A program made the translations under genes and the position numbers. A stretch of DNA of 64,000 nucleotides from Maribacter sedimenticola (GTDB lineage Bacteria; Bacteroidota; Bacteroidia; Flavobacteriales; Flavobacteriaceae), in the NCBI RefSeq assembly GCF_900188415.1, contig NZ_FZNV01000001.1, positions 523,501 through 587,500 of the forward strand, given 5' to 3'. The notes beneath the pieces are model-generated. The model was not told the origin of the DNA. It did no database searches and was given only the letters and a program-made list of their open reading frames with translations. Shown piece after piece: positions 46,120-56,813 of the stretch (within the stretch, counting starts at the first letter, position 1; each line of letters opens with the position of its first letter).

Positions 46120-47892
46120 ATGAAGAATTTATTGGAGTTATATACCCAGAGAGTAGCGGATTTTGAAAAACAGGTGGCGGCATACAACCAAAAACTACAG
46201 GGTTTAAGTACATTGCGGTTGTTGGTTTTTCTTTTTACCGCAGTAGCAGTTTATTTTGCCAGTGTAAACGCTAAATATGTCATTGGAACATTATTGATTG
46301 GCATTCCCTTGTTTTTGTACCTCGTTACCAAACATGCCAATGTTAAAAGCATGAAAGCAAAGGCCCAGGAGCTCGTTGACATTAACCTTCTGGAACTTCA
46401 GGTCTTGGAACGTAATTATACCAAACTTTCTACGGGTGCAGAGTTTAAACAAAGTGCACATTTTTATAGCCAAGATATTGACCTTTTTGGAGAAGGTTCA
46501 TTTTACCAGATCAGCAATAGAACCAAACTTTTGGAAGGGAGCAAAAAGCTTGCGGACATTTATTTGGAAAATGCTATTGAGGGTATTGAAGAAAAGCAAG
46601 AGGCCATAAAAGAAATAGGTCATATGATAGATTGGCGCCAAGAATTCTCGGCCATGGCATCACTAACCAAAACAGAGACTTCTACACAGACCATAGTCCA
46701 ATGGCTGGCAAATTATGTTCCTTTTGTGCCTAAGGCAATGCAATATATACCATTGGTGTTTTCCGTGTTGTCCATTACCGTTTTCTTGGCCTACTTTTTT
46801 GATTTTATACCAGAATCGGTTTTAATCTTGTGGTGGGCTTTGGGGATGATCATTGTAGGGTTGTTTACAAAAAAGGTTATGAAATTGGGCCAAGATGCCA
46901 CTAAATTGAAGTCTACGTTTGATCAGTACAATCAATTGTTGGCCATGATTGAACGCACCACTTTTACATCAACATTATTGAAGGATAGGCAAGCTAAAAT
47001 TATTAGTAAGGGTGAAAAAAACTCCAAAGTGCTTAAAAAGTTTGCGACGCTCTTAGGTAATTTGGATCGTAACAATAATCTCTTGTATATTTTAATTGCA
47101 AACGGATTTTTTCTGCGCTCCTTGGTAGATTGCCTAGCTATTGAGAAATGGATTGCGGCGCATGGCCAGGAAGTTCATAATTGGTTTGAGACCATAACCT
47201 TTTTTGATGCTTATAGCAGTTTAGGGAACTATGCATTTAATCATACTTCGTTTACCTACCCTACTATTACAAATTCTAAGGAAGTGTTACGTTCCAAACA
47301 GGCAGGACATCCATTATTAGATCCAACTAAAAGTGTGTTGAACGATATTTCCATTGATAGGGGAGAATTTTTTATCATCACTGGGGCGAACATGGCCGGG
47401 AAAAGTACCTTTTTAAGAACGGTTTCCCTTCAAATTATGATGGCAAATGTGGGACTTCCGGTCTGTGCCGAAGCAGTGAACTATTCCCCTATTAAATTAA
47501 TAACGAGTATGCGTACCACAGATTCCCTGACCGATGACGAATCCTATTTTTTTTCAGAATTAAAACGCCTGCGCTATATTGTTGATGAAATACAAACAGA
47601 CCGTTATTTTATTGTTTTGGACGAGATATTAAAAGGTACCAATAGTACCGATAAAGCCTTGGGGTCAAGAAAATTCGTAGAGCGTTTGGTTAAGAGTAAA
47701 TCTACGGGTATAATTGCTACACATGATTTGAGCCTTTGTGAAGTGGCCACAGCATATCCTACCGTGAAAAATCATTATTTTGATGCCGAAATCATCAATA
47801 ACGAACTTCATTTTGATTATACCTTTAAAGATGGTATCTGCCAAAATATGAACGCCTCCTTTCTTTTAAAGAAAATGGGTATTGTAGAATGA
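46120..47892 (+). CDS. Membrane-anchored MutS-like ATPase
   Basis: The 590-aa protein has two membrane segments at about 35-75 and two more near 205-250, then a MutS core/clamp-like helical region. The C-terminal ATPase carries Walker A (TGANMAGKSTFLR), DDESYFFSELKR, Walker B (RYFIVLDEILKGTNSTDKA) and the His switch (IIATHDLSL). It lacks the mismatch-recognition domain of MutS1 and the Smr endonuclease domain of MutS2. Its role is unknown; DNA repair at the membrane is one option, but nothing in the context supports a choice. Confidence 0.85.
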   Translation: MKNLLELYTQRVADFEKQVAAYNQKLQGLSTLRLLVFLFTAVAVYFASVNAKYVIGTLLIGIPLFLYLVTKHANVKSMKAKAQELVDINLLELQVLERNYTKLSTGAEFKQSAHFYSQDIDLFGEGSFYQISNRTKLLEGSKKLADIYLENAIEGIEEKQEAIKEIGHMIDWRQEFSAMASLTKTETSTQTIVQWLANYVPFVPKAMQYIPLVFSVLSITVFLAYFFDFIPESVLILWWALGMIIVGLFTKKVMKLGQDATKLKSTFDQYNQLLAMIERTTFTSTLLKDRQAKIISKGEKNSKVLKKFATLLGNLDRNNNLLYILIANGFFLRSLVDCLAIEKWIAAHGQEVHNWFETITFFDAYSSLGNYAFNHTSFTYPTITNSKEVLRSKQAGHPLLDPTKSVLNDISIDRGEFFIITGANMAGKSTFLRTVSLQIMMANVGLPVCAEAVNYSPIKLITSMRTTDSLTDDESYFFSELKRLRYIVDEIQTDRYFIVLDEILKGTNSTDKALGSRKFVERLVKSKSTGIIATHDLSLCEVATAYPTVKNHYFDAEIINNELHFDYTFKDGICQNMNASFLLKKMGIVE

Positions 47893-47946
47893 TAATTACA
47901 CGGTTTATTTTCTTTACGAACAGATTATGACACTTTTAATGGTACT

Positions 47947-48948
47947 ATGGATTCGTTAACGCAAATTGTTCTAGGAGCGGCCGTAGGCGAAGCTGTGTTA
48001 GGAAAAAAGGTAGGGAATAAGGCCTTGTTATACGGGGCCATTGCAGGGACTATTCCAGATTTGGATGTTGTGGCCCGTTATATTTTTGATACCGTTACTG
48101 CCACGGAAATTCACAGGGGGTTTACCCACTCCATATTCTTTTCAGTTCTGTTTGCACCTATATTTGGATGGTTGGTATGGAGGTTGAATAGGAAGGAAGA
48201 GGCTACATGGAAAGACTGGTCATGGTTGATGTTCTGGGGTTTGTTTACCCACCCTATTTTAGACGCCTTTACCACATGGGGTACCCAATTGTTCTGGCCC
48301 TTTTCTACGCGTCTTGCCTTTCAAAGTATTTTTGTAATTGACCCTCTATATACAATACCGTTTTTAATATGTTTGGTATTGATACTTTTCAAAAAAAGAA
48401 CATCGGTAAAACGTAAGAGATTGGTTCGCCTAGGGTTGATCATCAGTAGTTCATATTTGGCCCTTACCTTACTTTTAAAAGGAATGGCATATCAGAAATT
48501 TGAGGAGGCTTTAACCTTAAATGGTATAGCATATACAGCAATGAATACTAGACCGGCACCTTTTAATACCATACTTTGGATGGCAAATATTGATACCGAA
48601 GAGGCCTATTTAATGGCGGATTATTCTTTTTTTGATAGGCAATCCATATCATTTAAAGCGTATCCTAAAAATCATAATTTATTGGGTAATTTGGTTACAG
48701 ATGATAAGGTTAAACGGTTAATTGCAATAACTGAAGGATGGTATACAGTAACGGAAAAGGAAGGAAAATTATATATTAACGATCTACGGTTTGGATTAAT
48801 TAGTATGGATACTACCGAAGATCAATTTGCCTTTAGTTATCAACTTAATGAGACCACAGATGGACTTACCGTAAAGGAGATGCCAAAAAATAGGAAGGAT
48901 GCTAAACGTTTAATGGCTTCTTTGTGGCAACGAATTATGGGAAACTAA
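47947..48948 (+). CDS. DUF457-type membrane-bound metal-dependent hydrolase
   Basis: The 333-aa protein opens with MDSLTQIVLGAAVGEAVLG and has the histidine/aspartate motifs TIPDLDVVARY, HRGFTHSIFFS and FTHPILDAFTTWG. These are the pattern of the YdjM/DUF457 family, with several membrane helices. The family contains putative metal-dependent hydrolases induced by DNA damage in some bacteria. Activity is unproven. It ends five bases before the convergent tamL gene. Confidence 0.85.
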   Translation: MDSLTQIVLGAAVGEAVLGKKVGNKALLYGAIAGTIPDLDVVARYIFDTVTATEIHRGFTHSIFFSVLFAPIFGWLVWRLNRKEEATWKDWSWLMFWGLFTHPILDAFTTWGTQLFWPFSTRLAFQSIFVIDPLYTIPFLICLVLILFKKRTSVKRKRLVRLGLIISSSYLALTLLLKGMAYQKFEEALTLNGIAYTAMNTRPAPFNTILWMANIDTEEAYLMADYSFFDRQSISFKAYPKNHNLLGNLVTDDKVKRLIAITEGWYTVTEKEGKLYINDLRFGLISMDTTEDQFAFSYQLNETTDGLTVKEMPKNRKDAKRLMASLWQRIMGN

Positions 48949-48952
48949 TTGT

Positions 48953-51271
48953 TTAAAAAGGGTAACCTATGGCAAAATTCAATGTCATATTGTTATCCAA
49001 ATCGCTAAAAAATGGTGTATTCCAGCGGTTGTTCTTAGGCAAGTAAGGAACGCGTAAGGGCGATGCCAAATCTAACCTGATCACAAAATTTTGAATGTCC
49101 AAACGCATGCCAAAACCAACCCCTACGGCAACTTCTGTCAACCAGTCTTTTTCAAATTTTCCATCGGTAAACAGGGTTTGTGAGAATGTACTGTTCTGTT
49201 GGTCAACCTCAAGCTCAGAATAATCTCCCGTTAACCAAACATTTCCCGCATCAATAAAAAATGCGCCTTTTAAATAGGAGAATAGGGGAAATCTATATTC
49301 CACATTGGCTTCCAGTTTTAAATTCCCGGAGCGATCAAAATAGTCCGTGGAGGAATTTTCTGTTTCAGCATTGAAATTTCCTGGACCTAACGAGCGTATA
49401 TTGAATGCACGCACACTATAGGGGCCACCGGAAAAAAACTGTTTTACAAACGGCATGGTTTCACTATTGCCGTAAGGAACGCCCCAACCGGCATACAGTC
49501 GTGATACCAGGGTGCGTTCTTTTTGCCATCGCATATAAAAACGTAGATCTGTAACTACTTTAGCGTACTGCGCAAATTCCGCCCCAAAAATTGTATTTGA
49601 ACTACTGATCAAACTAAAAAGATTTCCTGCCAAATCTATATTGGTAGAAAAATACAAGGGATATTCCTTTCCAATATCGGAAACTTCATCATAGGTAAAC
49701 CCGTACATGAGTCCGGCAATAAAGCGTTGGTCAAAACTTCTTCTTAAGAACGGATTATCATCCAGAATGGTCTGAAATTCATCAGTGACATTTGAGAGTC
49801 TTGAGTAATTTATGCTTATCGGGTCCAATTGATGAAAGACATATTGATTTTCTTTCCAGGTATAACCAAATGATGAATTAACGGAGCTTAGCGTAAATAA
49901 TTGACTACGTTGTAGGAAGTCCAGCCCCAATGAGATTTTAGTTTTGGGTACGGCATATTTAAATCGTTTTGGGGAGAACGGAATGGATCTTGGAATGATC
50001 AGATCTGCCTTTACGCCCGCAGCAATACTGCTAAGATTGGAATTGTCTCCGCTGGACAATTGGGCCTCATACGATAAATTTGTGGACAGGCTTAGGGTTT
50101 CTCCACCATTGAAAAGATTTCTGTTATGATAGGTCAATACCAGCCCTGGTCCTGTAAATCCGTTAGATTTTGATACCGTCTGTAGCTCTGCCCGTACGGA
50201 CCGTTTTGTCAACGGTGCCAAGTATATGTCCGCGGCCAAGGAACCCCCATCACCATCGGTTGCGGTTGTGTCCAGTTCCGTGTATTGAATATTTACAAAT
50301 TTGTAGCTGCCCAGGGCGGAAAGTCGGTTACTTGTAAGTTTGGAACTATTGGCATCATATAAATCACCTTCATTGAACAGGATATAGGATTCCAACAAGC
50401 TTGGTTTAAAATAAAGCTCGTTCTGTACAAAGTCAATACCGTCTACCTGAGTGGTATTTTGGGCGGATAATGGTAACGTATCCCCTTCAATGGAATAATT
50501 GGGATATACCGTAATAGAATCAATGGTATATGGAATGGCCGCCCTTGAGGGTACGTCTTTTTTAAGCCTGAGAAACAGGTCAAATTTTCTGTTCTGATAT
50601 TGATTGGTATCGGCTTCAAATATCAATAAATCTTCTTGGCTATTATAATATCCTTTTTGTTTAAGGCCATTGTTAAGACGTGCCCTTTCTGCTTTTAACA
50701 AGTTAAGGTCAAAGCGGTCTCCTTTAGATAGGACCGTTTCCGGCAACATTTGTTCTATTTCCTTATAAATGGGTAATGAATCTGTTTCTAACGTATAGTT
50801 TTCCAAGACATAAGGGTCTGGCAATACAGCGGAATAATCGACCGAGGCAAATTTACCCTCCATTTGGGTTTCAGAATCGGTACGGCTATAAAAAAAGCCA
50901 TTGTTGTCCAATCTGTTTAGAATCAATTCTTCTACACGTTCTGGATTTACCCTTGAAAAATAAACAGGTTCTTCCCCAAAGGATTTGTTCAGGAATCTAT
51001 ATATAAACCCTGGCTTTTTACGTTGAGCCTTATAATGAAAGAACAATGCCGGTTTCATTCCTAAAAATGTGGTATTGGGATTGGGTTCTATAAGATTGTA
51101 CAGTTCGGTTCTTACTTCCTTTAGGTCTTTTATATTGCCGCCGGTCTCCAGATCTAATTGTGCGCCGGTGTATAATTGTTCCCCTTCCGGAATAAATTTT
51201 TCTATGCCACAGGAAGCTAAGAGCAATATTGCTAAAGCATATAGTAATTTATATGTGGGTAATTTTTTCAA
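48953..51271 (-). CDS. tamL: BamA/TamA-family outer membrane lipoprotein TamL
   Basis: The 772-aa protein has a lipobox (YALAILLLASC), POTRA-like N-terminal domains, and a C-terminal Omp85 barrel with the conserved FFSGGPYSVRAFNIRSLGPG lid motif. It ends in FAIGYPF with a terminal aromatic residue. TamL is the lipidated Bacteroidetes form of TamA. It directly follows tamB (nine bases between) on the minus strand, so the two would form an outer-membrane lipid/protein transport module. Confidence 0.88.
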   Translation of the reverse strand: MKKLPTYKLLYALAILLLASCGIEKFIPEGEQLYTGAQLDLETGGNIKDLKEVRTELYNLIEPNPNTTFLGMKPALFFHYKAQRKKPGFIYRFLNKSFGEEPVYFSRVNPERVEELILNRLDNNGFFYSRTDSETQMEGKFASVDYSAVLPDPYVLENYTLETDSLPIYKEIEQMLPETVLSKGDRFDLNLLKAERARLNNGLKQKGYYNSQEDLLIFEADTNQYQNRKFDLFLRLKKDVPSRAAIPYTIDSITVYPNYSIEGDTLPLSAQNTTQVDGIDFVQNELYFKPSLLESYILFNEGDLYDANSSKLTSNRLSALGSYKFVNIQYTELDTTATDGDGGSLAADIYLAPLTKRSVRAELQTVSKSNGFTGPGLVLTYHNRNLFNGGETLSLSTNLSYEAQLSSGDNSNLSSIAAGVKADLIIPRSIPFSPKRFKYAVPKTKISLGLDFLQRSQLFTLSSVNSSFGYTWKENQYVFHQLDPISINYSRLSNVTDEFQTILDDNPFLRRSFDQRFIAGLMYGFTYDEVSDIGKEYPLYFSTNIDLAGNLFSLISSSNTIFGAEFAQYAKVVTDLRFYMRWQKERTLVSRLYAGWGVPYGNSETMPFVKQFFSGGPYSVRAFNIRSLGPGNFNAETENSSTDYFDRSGNLKLEANVEYRFPLFSYLKGAFFIDAGNVWLTGDYSELEVDQQNSTFSQTLFTDGKFEKDWLTEVAVGVGFGMRLDIQNFVIRLDLASPLRVPYLPKNNRWNTPFFSDLDNNMTLNFAIGYPF

Positions 51272-51280
51272 TATGATACC

Positions 51281-54200
51281 TTAGTTTTTAACATTTTTAT
51301 TCGTTGTATCCTTTTTTGACTTATCATCTTTTTTTAAAGGGCTGAACAATTGACTGAACTTGTTGAACTCACGGTCAAAAATAAACGCAACCCCCGTTAC
51401 AATGAGCTGTCCGTCAATAATATTTTGATATTCTTGCCTTCTAAAGCCCTTAAGTCTATAGGTTCCTTCTTCGCTTAACAGATATTCCAACGTAACGTTA
51501 CCAATAATAGGTGTGGCCGTATCAGAAGAAGCCGCGCTACCTTCTACATCCACGGCACTACCGGCGGTTACAATTAACCTATCATCAAATAATTTTTTAC
51601 TGGCATTGATATTGAGTTGAGTACGGTTTTGTGCACTACCTGTCTCATAATCTTGGAAACTGTCAAGATCAAACCCAAGTTCAAATCCTGTATTGCCCAA
51701 TAATTTATTGGAAATACTATTAAGCTCACTGGAAAGCACTTTGTTTACATTGTTTCTGGCAATGGTTATTGCACCGCCATTGCTGCCATCACTACCTGTT
51801 GTAGGGTAAAAACGATTTAGGGCCAAAAGTGAAAAAACTTGCTTGTTCAGTTCCGATTCTTGCTCGTTCAATTGCTGAATACGACCATACACTGCACCTC
51901 CAAAATTGCCTTGCGCCTTTTCTGGCATATCCAGACCAAACGAAAGTTCGGGTTCTATAAGTTGTCCATCAATATTCAAGTAGACCAGAAATGGTGCAGA
52001 TTGTTGGTATTTGCTTGATACCCCTGTATCCTGACCATAACTTATGGCTGACATTAACGGTGCTGCGGAGGTTTCAATTTCATAAATTGCCGTAACGTCC
52101 ATTTTGGCATCATATGGGTCACCACTCCATACGATGCTGCTGCCTTGTTGTAATTGAAATTCCCTGCTTACCAAGTTATACAGGCTGGTGCGGTAGAAAC
52201 CGGAATTTAATTCTAACCTGCCCGATAATCGTATATCTTGGTTTGGGTCAATATTTAATTTAAGGGTGGCATCACCGGATGCCTGTAGTTTATCTTGGGT
52301 TTTTTCATCCAATACTATAGTAAAGGTAGCTTCATTGCCTATTTCCAATGTGGTGCTTATATCCATTCCGGCAAAAAAGGAACTTGCCGCTTCACCATCA
52401 TTTCTGGTTAAAATTGCATCGGGATTGTCCCTGTTTACAAATATGACCACCCCGTCACGTTCTTGAATATCCAATTGGTTCTGTGGAACTACGTAGGTAA
52501 GGTCCGTAATATCCCTTATACGTACCTTGCCGTTAATGACCGGCATTTCTAGATTTCCGGTAACATTTACATCGGCCTTAATGCTTGCAATGCCATATAC
52601 AAGTTCGTCATCTCCTTTTTTGGAGTCAAGTATCCTAAATCTTTCGGTTTTGAGGTTCAAGTCAAAACCGGGATTAAGCAGGTTTTTGGTGAGTACCTTA
52701 CCGTTTAGGGACAATGCGCCTTCATTGGCATCTGTTAAAGTAAAATTATTAAAGCTAATATTGTCCTGATCTAGGTTCAAGGACTGGTCGTTAATCTGTA
52801 ATGCGGTATTGTATGCGGCCAAGTTTAATCCAAATTCGTGAAAATTTAAAGAACCGGAATATTTTGGTTCTGATAACGTACCCCCAACAAGCATGTTACC
52901 ACTAAGGTATCCTTTGGGGTTTGAAAGAAATTCCTTTGAAAAGCCTTGTATAACAGCGGCTTCCAATCTTTTAATATCCAATTTAAGATTTAGGTCGGCC
53001 GTTTGTTCCCTTGCCGTATAGTCACCCGATAATTTTAGTTCTGCGCCACCATCCGTTAAGGCCATATTAAAGTCATATTGCGACAAGGATTTGGAAGACG
53101 CATCCAGCGTTAAAGTACCTAGCGGATTTTGCAGCACCTGAAAATCCATAATATTGATATCCGCAACAAGACCAGAAGCGGCATAAGGGTTTATGATCAT
53201 AAAATCACCCTCTATCTTGCCTTTTGCCAATGCTTCATCTGGATTAAAGAGACTTAAAAAAGTCTGTAACTGGAAATTTTGGAACAAAATTCCAATATGT
53301 TCCTTTTCTACGTTAGGAATAGCGTTGGTAACCTCTAGTTTTTGGCCATTTCTGTTCAATATTATATTTTGAAATTGGGTCTGGTTCTCCGCAAGCATTA
53401 TCCTATTGTCTTCAGGAATCTCCCATGGTTTTTTGTTCAGGACCAAGTCGGTAGGGTCTATGCGTAACGTTAAGGTATCTTTTTTAAATATCAAGGCAGA
53501 AGCAATATGCATTACCTGAACCGAATCATTTTTGGACACAAAGTCCAATAACAGTTCCTTGTTTTTTAAGCGTCCTTCAACATAGGTCTGTTTTAAATGT
53601 ATGGGTTCATACAACAAATCTGCAATGCCGGCAGAAAATTTAAGGTCTAGGGAATCTCCTTTTACATAGGCGTTTAAACTATCTACGGAACTACCCGCAT
53701 AGGACAAGTGCGGAATGTTGGCCTGTGCCGAAATAAGTTGTTTTCTGGAATTAAAACCGGCATCTATGTTCAAGGAGTCCAATTCTTGAATTCCGTTTAA
53801 AAACACTTTGGACAAAATTGGGGTGGGTATTACCGCCAAGTTTAGTTTTGCCTCGATAGAATCTTCTGGAGTATAGGCCGTTGAATCTTGTGAGAAATAA
53901 TGTTCCAACTGCTTTTTCAATGCTGTTGTAATACGATTGGGAGATGCATTGGAGGAAAGTACTCCGTTTATAAATCCACTTTTAATGGAGACATCGGTAA
54001 TAGTATCCTCTATATGCCCCTGCAGGTAAATGGTCGCTACTTGATATTGTTCATTGTCCGCAATGGCTATACCGTTATCTATGGTCGTATTGAAATTGAA
54101 GTTAGCAGGTATGCCGCTATAGTCCCCATTAATATTGGCTGCAATTTTAATATTGTTCCTAGTAAGCCCCAATTCCTGTAGGTCCGCGCCAATAATTGTT

Positions 54201-56266
54201 GAAGAAAATGAAACTTGTTGCCGTTCCGTTGCCAACTTTAAAACAGATGTAATGTCCATATTTAAGTTTGGGTCTTTTATTTTGGCGGAAAGGGTACCAT
54301 TGCCATTTTTCATGTCGCCATTTATTCCGATATTTTCATATGAATAGCCGCTAAATTGAAATTGGGAAACCGTACCCTTAACTTCGGCATTTATATTGGA
54401 TAGTTCCGAACCCGAACCTTTTGCACTTAGGGTCACTGATAGTTTGCCCAATTGTTCGTTCTTTAATAGTTGATTGAGTTGTAAACTATCTATTGCTACA
54501 TTACCGTTAAAACGTAGCATATTGCCAAAATTAATTTTAGCGCTTACATGTGCCGACCCTTCAGGAATAGTGAGGTCCAAATTGGGATTTATCCAGTCCA
54601 TACCACCGGACAAGCTTCCTGTAACAAGTAAAGTATTGGGAATTGAAATACCTGTTTCTTTGGACGATATAAATTTATTTAAATCCTTGTCAGTACTCTT
54701 TATGGTAATATCGTTCAAATTGTAATGTAATGAATCTGGTACTGTCAGGTTGCTCACGGAACCAGATGCCATAAGGTTGGTGTGTGGTCCCCAGCGTAGG
54801 TCCGTCATAAAAGAATCTACCTTTTTTAAATTGCCTTGGGCATTGAACGAACCTATAATGGGTTGTACGGACAATGAATCTATGTATGGATTTTGAGCAA
54901 GTGCGGGTGCAAAGTGTTTTACATCATCCAGTTCTAAAATAAGGTCGGATATTGTGGCGGATAGCACACTGTTCCGCGGATTTTTAAAAACTTTTGCCAA
55001 GGACTCAAATTGAACGTTCATTGTGGCATTTGCCGAACTCTGGTTCAATTGTAGGTTCATGTTACGTAACTCGGCATTTGTGTCCGTCAACCCGGCTTTA
55101 AATGCCAACTGGTCTAAACGTATACCACTTGGTTCATACAATGAGAATTGTTCAACCTCTAAATTAAACTGCTCTTTTTGATATTTAAAATCCGAGCCCT
55201 TAAAATTTAGACGTTGGATTTCAAATGCATTTGGGTCAAAACTGTTAGTGCGACTTGGTGTATTGTTTAAATTATAGGTGAAGGTATTTTGTTTAAGGTC
55301 TATGTTCTGCACGTCTAAAATAATGGCAGGCCATTGAAAACCTTCCTCAATACTTTCTATTGATTGATTATTTTGTGCTGTAGTGATATCTAGTTGTACT
55401 TGAGATTCATAAAGTACTACATTGTTGCTTTCATATTGGCTGTTGGCAACATTTGCCAACATATCCGTAAGGGTAAGTGTTCCTAAAGCAATTTGGGCTT
55501 TAAGGCCATCGGGAATGGACGAATACTTTATGTTTACATTCTTTACATTGAAATCATTGGCCTTAATATGGGGTAGGGTTGTGCTTGTTGTATCGTTCGT
55601 TTCTGGAAAGGGTTGTGATTGTAAATAGGTGACCTGGGTGTTATCCAACGAAAAATCATCCAACGAAAAAATCATTTCCTCTAAATTAAATTCGGAAATA
55701 TCAAAAAGCAACCTACCCAATGCCAATTTAATTTCTGTACCTAAATACGCGTCGTTACTAGTAAGGTTCCAATTGGTTAGGATTGCATCTCCTATGGAAA
55801 TTTCCATAGGGGTAGAGTTTGTGGTTTTAGTACTATCTATAGGAGTTGCAAAGGCATCTATTAGAAATGAAAAGTTGTATGCCTCTGTATTCTTTTCTCT
55901 TTTTATACGGGCAACCACTCCGCTGGAATGTATATTATCTATAGAAAATTGGTTGTTGAACAGGATTGGGGAAATAGGTACATTGGCCTCCAAGGAAGAT
56001 GAATATAATAAAGTATCTCCCTTGGTGTCTTCCAAGTAAATGCCTTCTGCCTGTACATTTCCGGAAAAGGTAAGGTATAGCTTATCAACTTTAACCGTAG
56101 TGTTCGTTTTCCCAGATACGTAATCGGTAATTTTTGAAACGATTAGATTTTGTGCCCAAGGTGTTCTTATGACCAATACCAGAATAAAAAATAAAACCAA
56201 TAGGCCGAGTAAAATTTTCCCGAAGCGTTTTAAATAGGTAAGGATTTTATTTTTTGATTTGGTCAT
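51281..56266 (-). CDS. tamB: Translocation/assembly module protein TamB
   Basis: The 1661-aa protein has an N-terminal membrane anchor (ILLGLLVLFFILVLVI), then a very long beta-taco region rich in LDL/LNG-type repeats. The C-terminal DUF490 domain contains NKLLGNTGFELGFDLDSF, RLIVTAGSAVDVEG and RLKGFRRQEYQN. It spans the periplasm and is thought to carry phospholipids or assist barrel assembly with TamA/TamL. Length is normal for the phylum. A 36-codon frame lies just upstream. Confidence 0.92.
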   Translation of the reverse strand: MTKSKNKILTYLKRFGKILLGLLVLFFILVLVIRTPWAQNLIVSKITDYVSGKTNTTVKVDKLYLTFSGNVQAEGIYLEDTKGDTLLYSSSLEANVPISPILFNNQFSIDNIHSSGVVARIKREKNTEAYNFSFLIDAFATPIDSTKTTNSTPMEISIGDAILTNWNLTSNDAYLGTEIKLALGRLLFDISEFNLEEMIFSLDDFSLDNTQVTYLQSQPFPETNDTTSTTLPHIKANDFNVKNVNIKYSSIPDGLKAQIALGTLTLTDMLANVANSQYESNNVVLYESQVQLDITTAQNNQSIESIEEGFQWPAIILDVQNIDLKQNTFTYNLNNTPSRTNSFDPNAFEIQRLNFKGSDFKYQKEQFNLEVEQFSLYEPSGIRLDQLAFKAGLTDTNAELRNMNLQLNQSSANATMNVQFESLAKVFKNPRNSVLSATISDLILELDDVKHFAPALAQNPYIDSLSVQPIIGSFNAQGNLKKVDSFMTDLRWGPHTNLMASGSVSNLTVPDSLHYNLNDITIKSTDKDLNKFISSKETGISIPNTLLVTGSLSGGMDWINPNLDLTIPEGSAHVSAKINFGNMLRFNGNVAIDSLQLNQLLKNEQLGKLSVTLSAKGSGSELSNINAEVKGTVSQFQFSGYSYENIGINGDMKNGNGTLSAKIKDPNLNMDITSVLKLATERQQVSFSSTIIGADLQELGLTRNNIKIAANINGDYSGIPANFNFNTTIDNGIAIADNEQYQVATIYLQGHIEDTITDVSIKSGFINGVLSSNASPNRITTALKKQLEHYFSQDSTAYTPEDSIEAKLNLAVIPTPILSKVFLNGIQELDSLNIDAGFNSRKQLISAQANIPHLSYAGSSVDSLNAYVKGDSLDLKFSAGIADLLYEPIHLKQTYVEGRLKNKELLLDFVSKNDSVQVMHIASALIFKKDTLTLRIDPTDLVLNKKPWEIPEDNRIMLAENQTQFQNIILNRNGQKLEVTNAIPNVEKEHIGILFQNFQLQTFLSLFNPDEALAKGKIEGDFMIINPYAASGLVADINIMDFQVLQNPLGTLTLDASSKSLSQYDFNMALTDGGAELKLSGDYTAREQTADLNLKLDIKRLEAAVIQGFSKEFLSNPKGYLSGNMLVGGTLSEPKYSGSLNFHEFGLNLAAYNTALQINDQSLNLDQDNISFNNFTLTDANEGALSLNGKVLTKNLLNPGFDLNLKTERFRILDSKKGDDELVYGIASIKADVNVTGNLEMPVINGKVRIRDITDLTYVVPQNQLDIQERDGVVIFVNRDNPDAILTRNDGEAASSFFAGMDISTTLEIGNEATFTIVLDEKTQDKLQASGDATLKLNIDPNQDIRLSGRLELNSGFYRTSLYNLVSREFQLQQGSSIVWSGDPYDAKMDVTAIYEIETSAAPLMSAISYGQDTGVSSKYQQSAPFLVYLNIDGQLIEPELSFGLDMPEKAQGNFGGAVYGRIQQLNEQESELNKQVFSLLALNRFYPTTGSDGSNGGAITIARNNVNKVLSSELNSISNKLLGNTGFELGFDLDSFQDYETGSAQNRTQLNINASKKLFDDRLIVTAGSAVDVEGSAASSDTATPIIGNVTLEYLLSEEGTYRLKGFRRQEYQNIIDGQLIVTGVAFIFDREFNKFSQLFSPLKKDDKSKKDTTNKNVKN

Positions 56267-56315
56267 ATGGGAAACGATTAAACGCTAATCTTCTATTGTT
56301 GGCCTTCATGGACCG

Positions 56316-56426
56316 TTATCCTAGCTGTACCATAAAACCGGTTGTTATAATCAATAACAGAATTATGATGATGATAAGGTTGTAAAAACGTCGCTTCTTT
56401 TTCTTCTCTTCTTTAAGTGATGACAT
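56316..56426 (-). CDS. Candidate 36-aa single-pass membrane peptide upstream of tamB
   Basis: A short frame from ATG at 56426 to TAA at 56316. The first 16 residues are strongly basic (SSLKEEKKKKRRFYN) and the next 15 form an Ile/Leu helix (LIIIIILLLIITTGF). This charge pattern gives a clear inside-N-terminus membrane topology. It ends 49 bases before tamB and could be co-transcribed with it. No family is recognised. Confidence 0.45.
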   Translation of the reverse strand: MSSLKEEKKKKRRFYNLIIIIILLLIITTGFMVQLG

Positions 56427-56678
56427 AAGGTTGACAAAGTTAAGACACACGCCATATAAATTTAACTTATTTGAATTTAAGATTGTCTACATGGCTAATT
56501 GAACCGTTTTTTTGCCATCGTACTAGATGGTCCACAAATTCGTCGACACTTATTGACAATTTATCTATAGTAATTTTGGTTTGGGCTTACAATGAGATTT
56601 TGGTCTGAGAAAGCAGATTACTTTTGGAGTGTAATTAGAAACTAACACATAAAAGGATACGTAATTAAAGCAACGAAT

Positions 56679-56789
56679 ATGAAAAGAAGTTTAGGATATT
56701 TTGAAACAACGACTCAAGAAAATGTATATGAAATTTCTAATATGCAGGTGACCAACACCGAATTAATTTTAGAAACGATTATTAGTTAA
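56679..56789 (+). CDS. Candidate 36-aa peptide with its own terminator
   Basis: A plus-strand frame from ATG at 56679 (KRSLGYFETTTQENVYEISN at its beginning) to TAA at 56789, followed 24 bases later by a terminator hairpin. It is hydrophilic with a short C-terminal ILETIIS tail. No family is recognised, and translation rests only on start, stop and terminator placement. Confidence 0.35.
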   Translation: MKRSLGYFETTTQENVYEISNMQVTNTELILETIIS

Positions 56790-56813
56790 TTAAGGTAGTT
56801 CCCCCAAATCCTT

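Noticed and set aside
55629-56039. 136-codon plus-strand open frame opposite tamB
   Set aside because: Shadow of the tamB coding sequence; no independent start context or family match.
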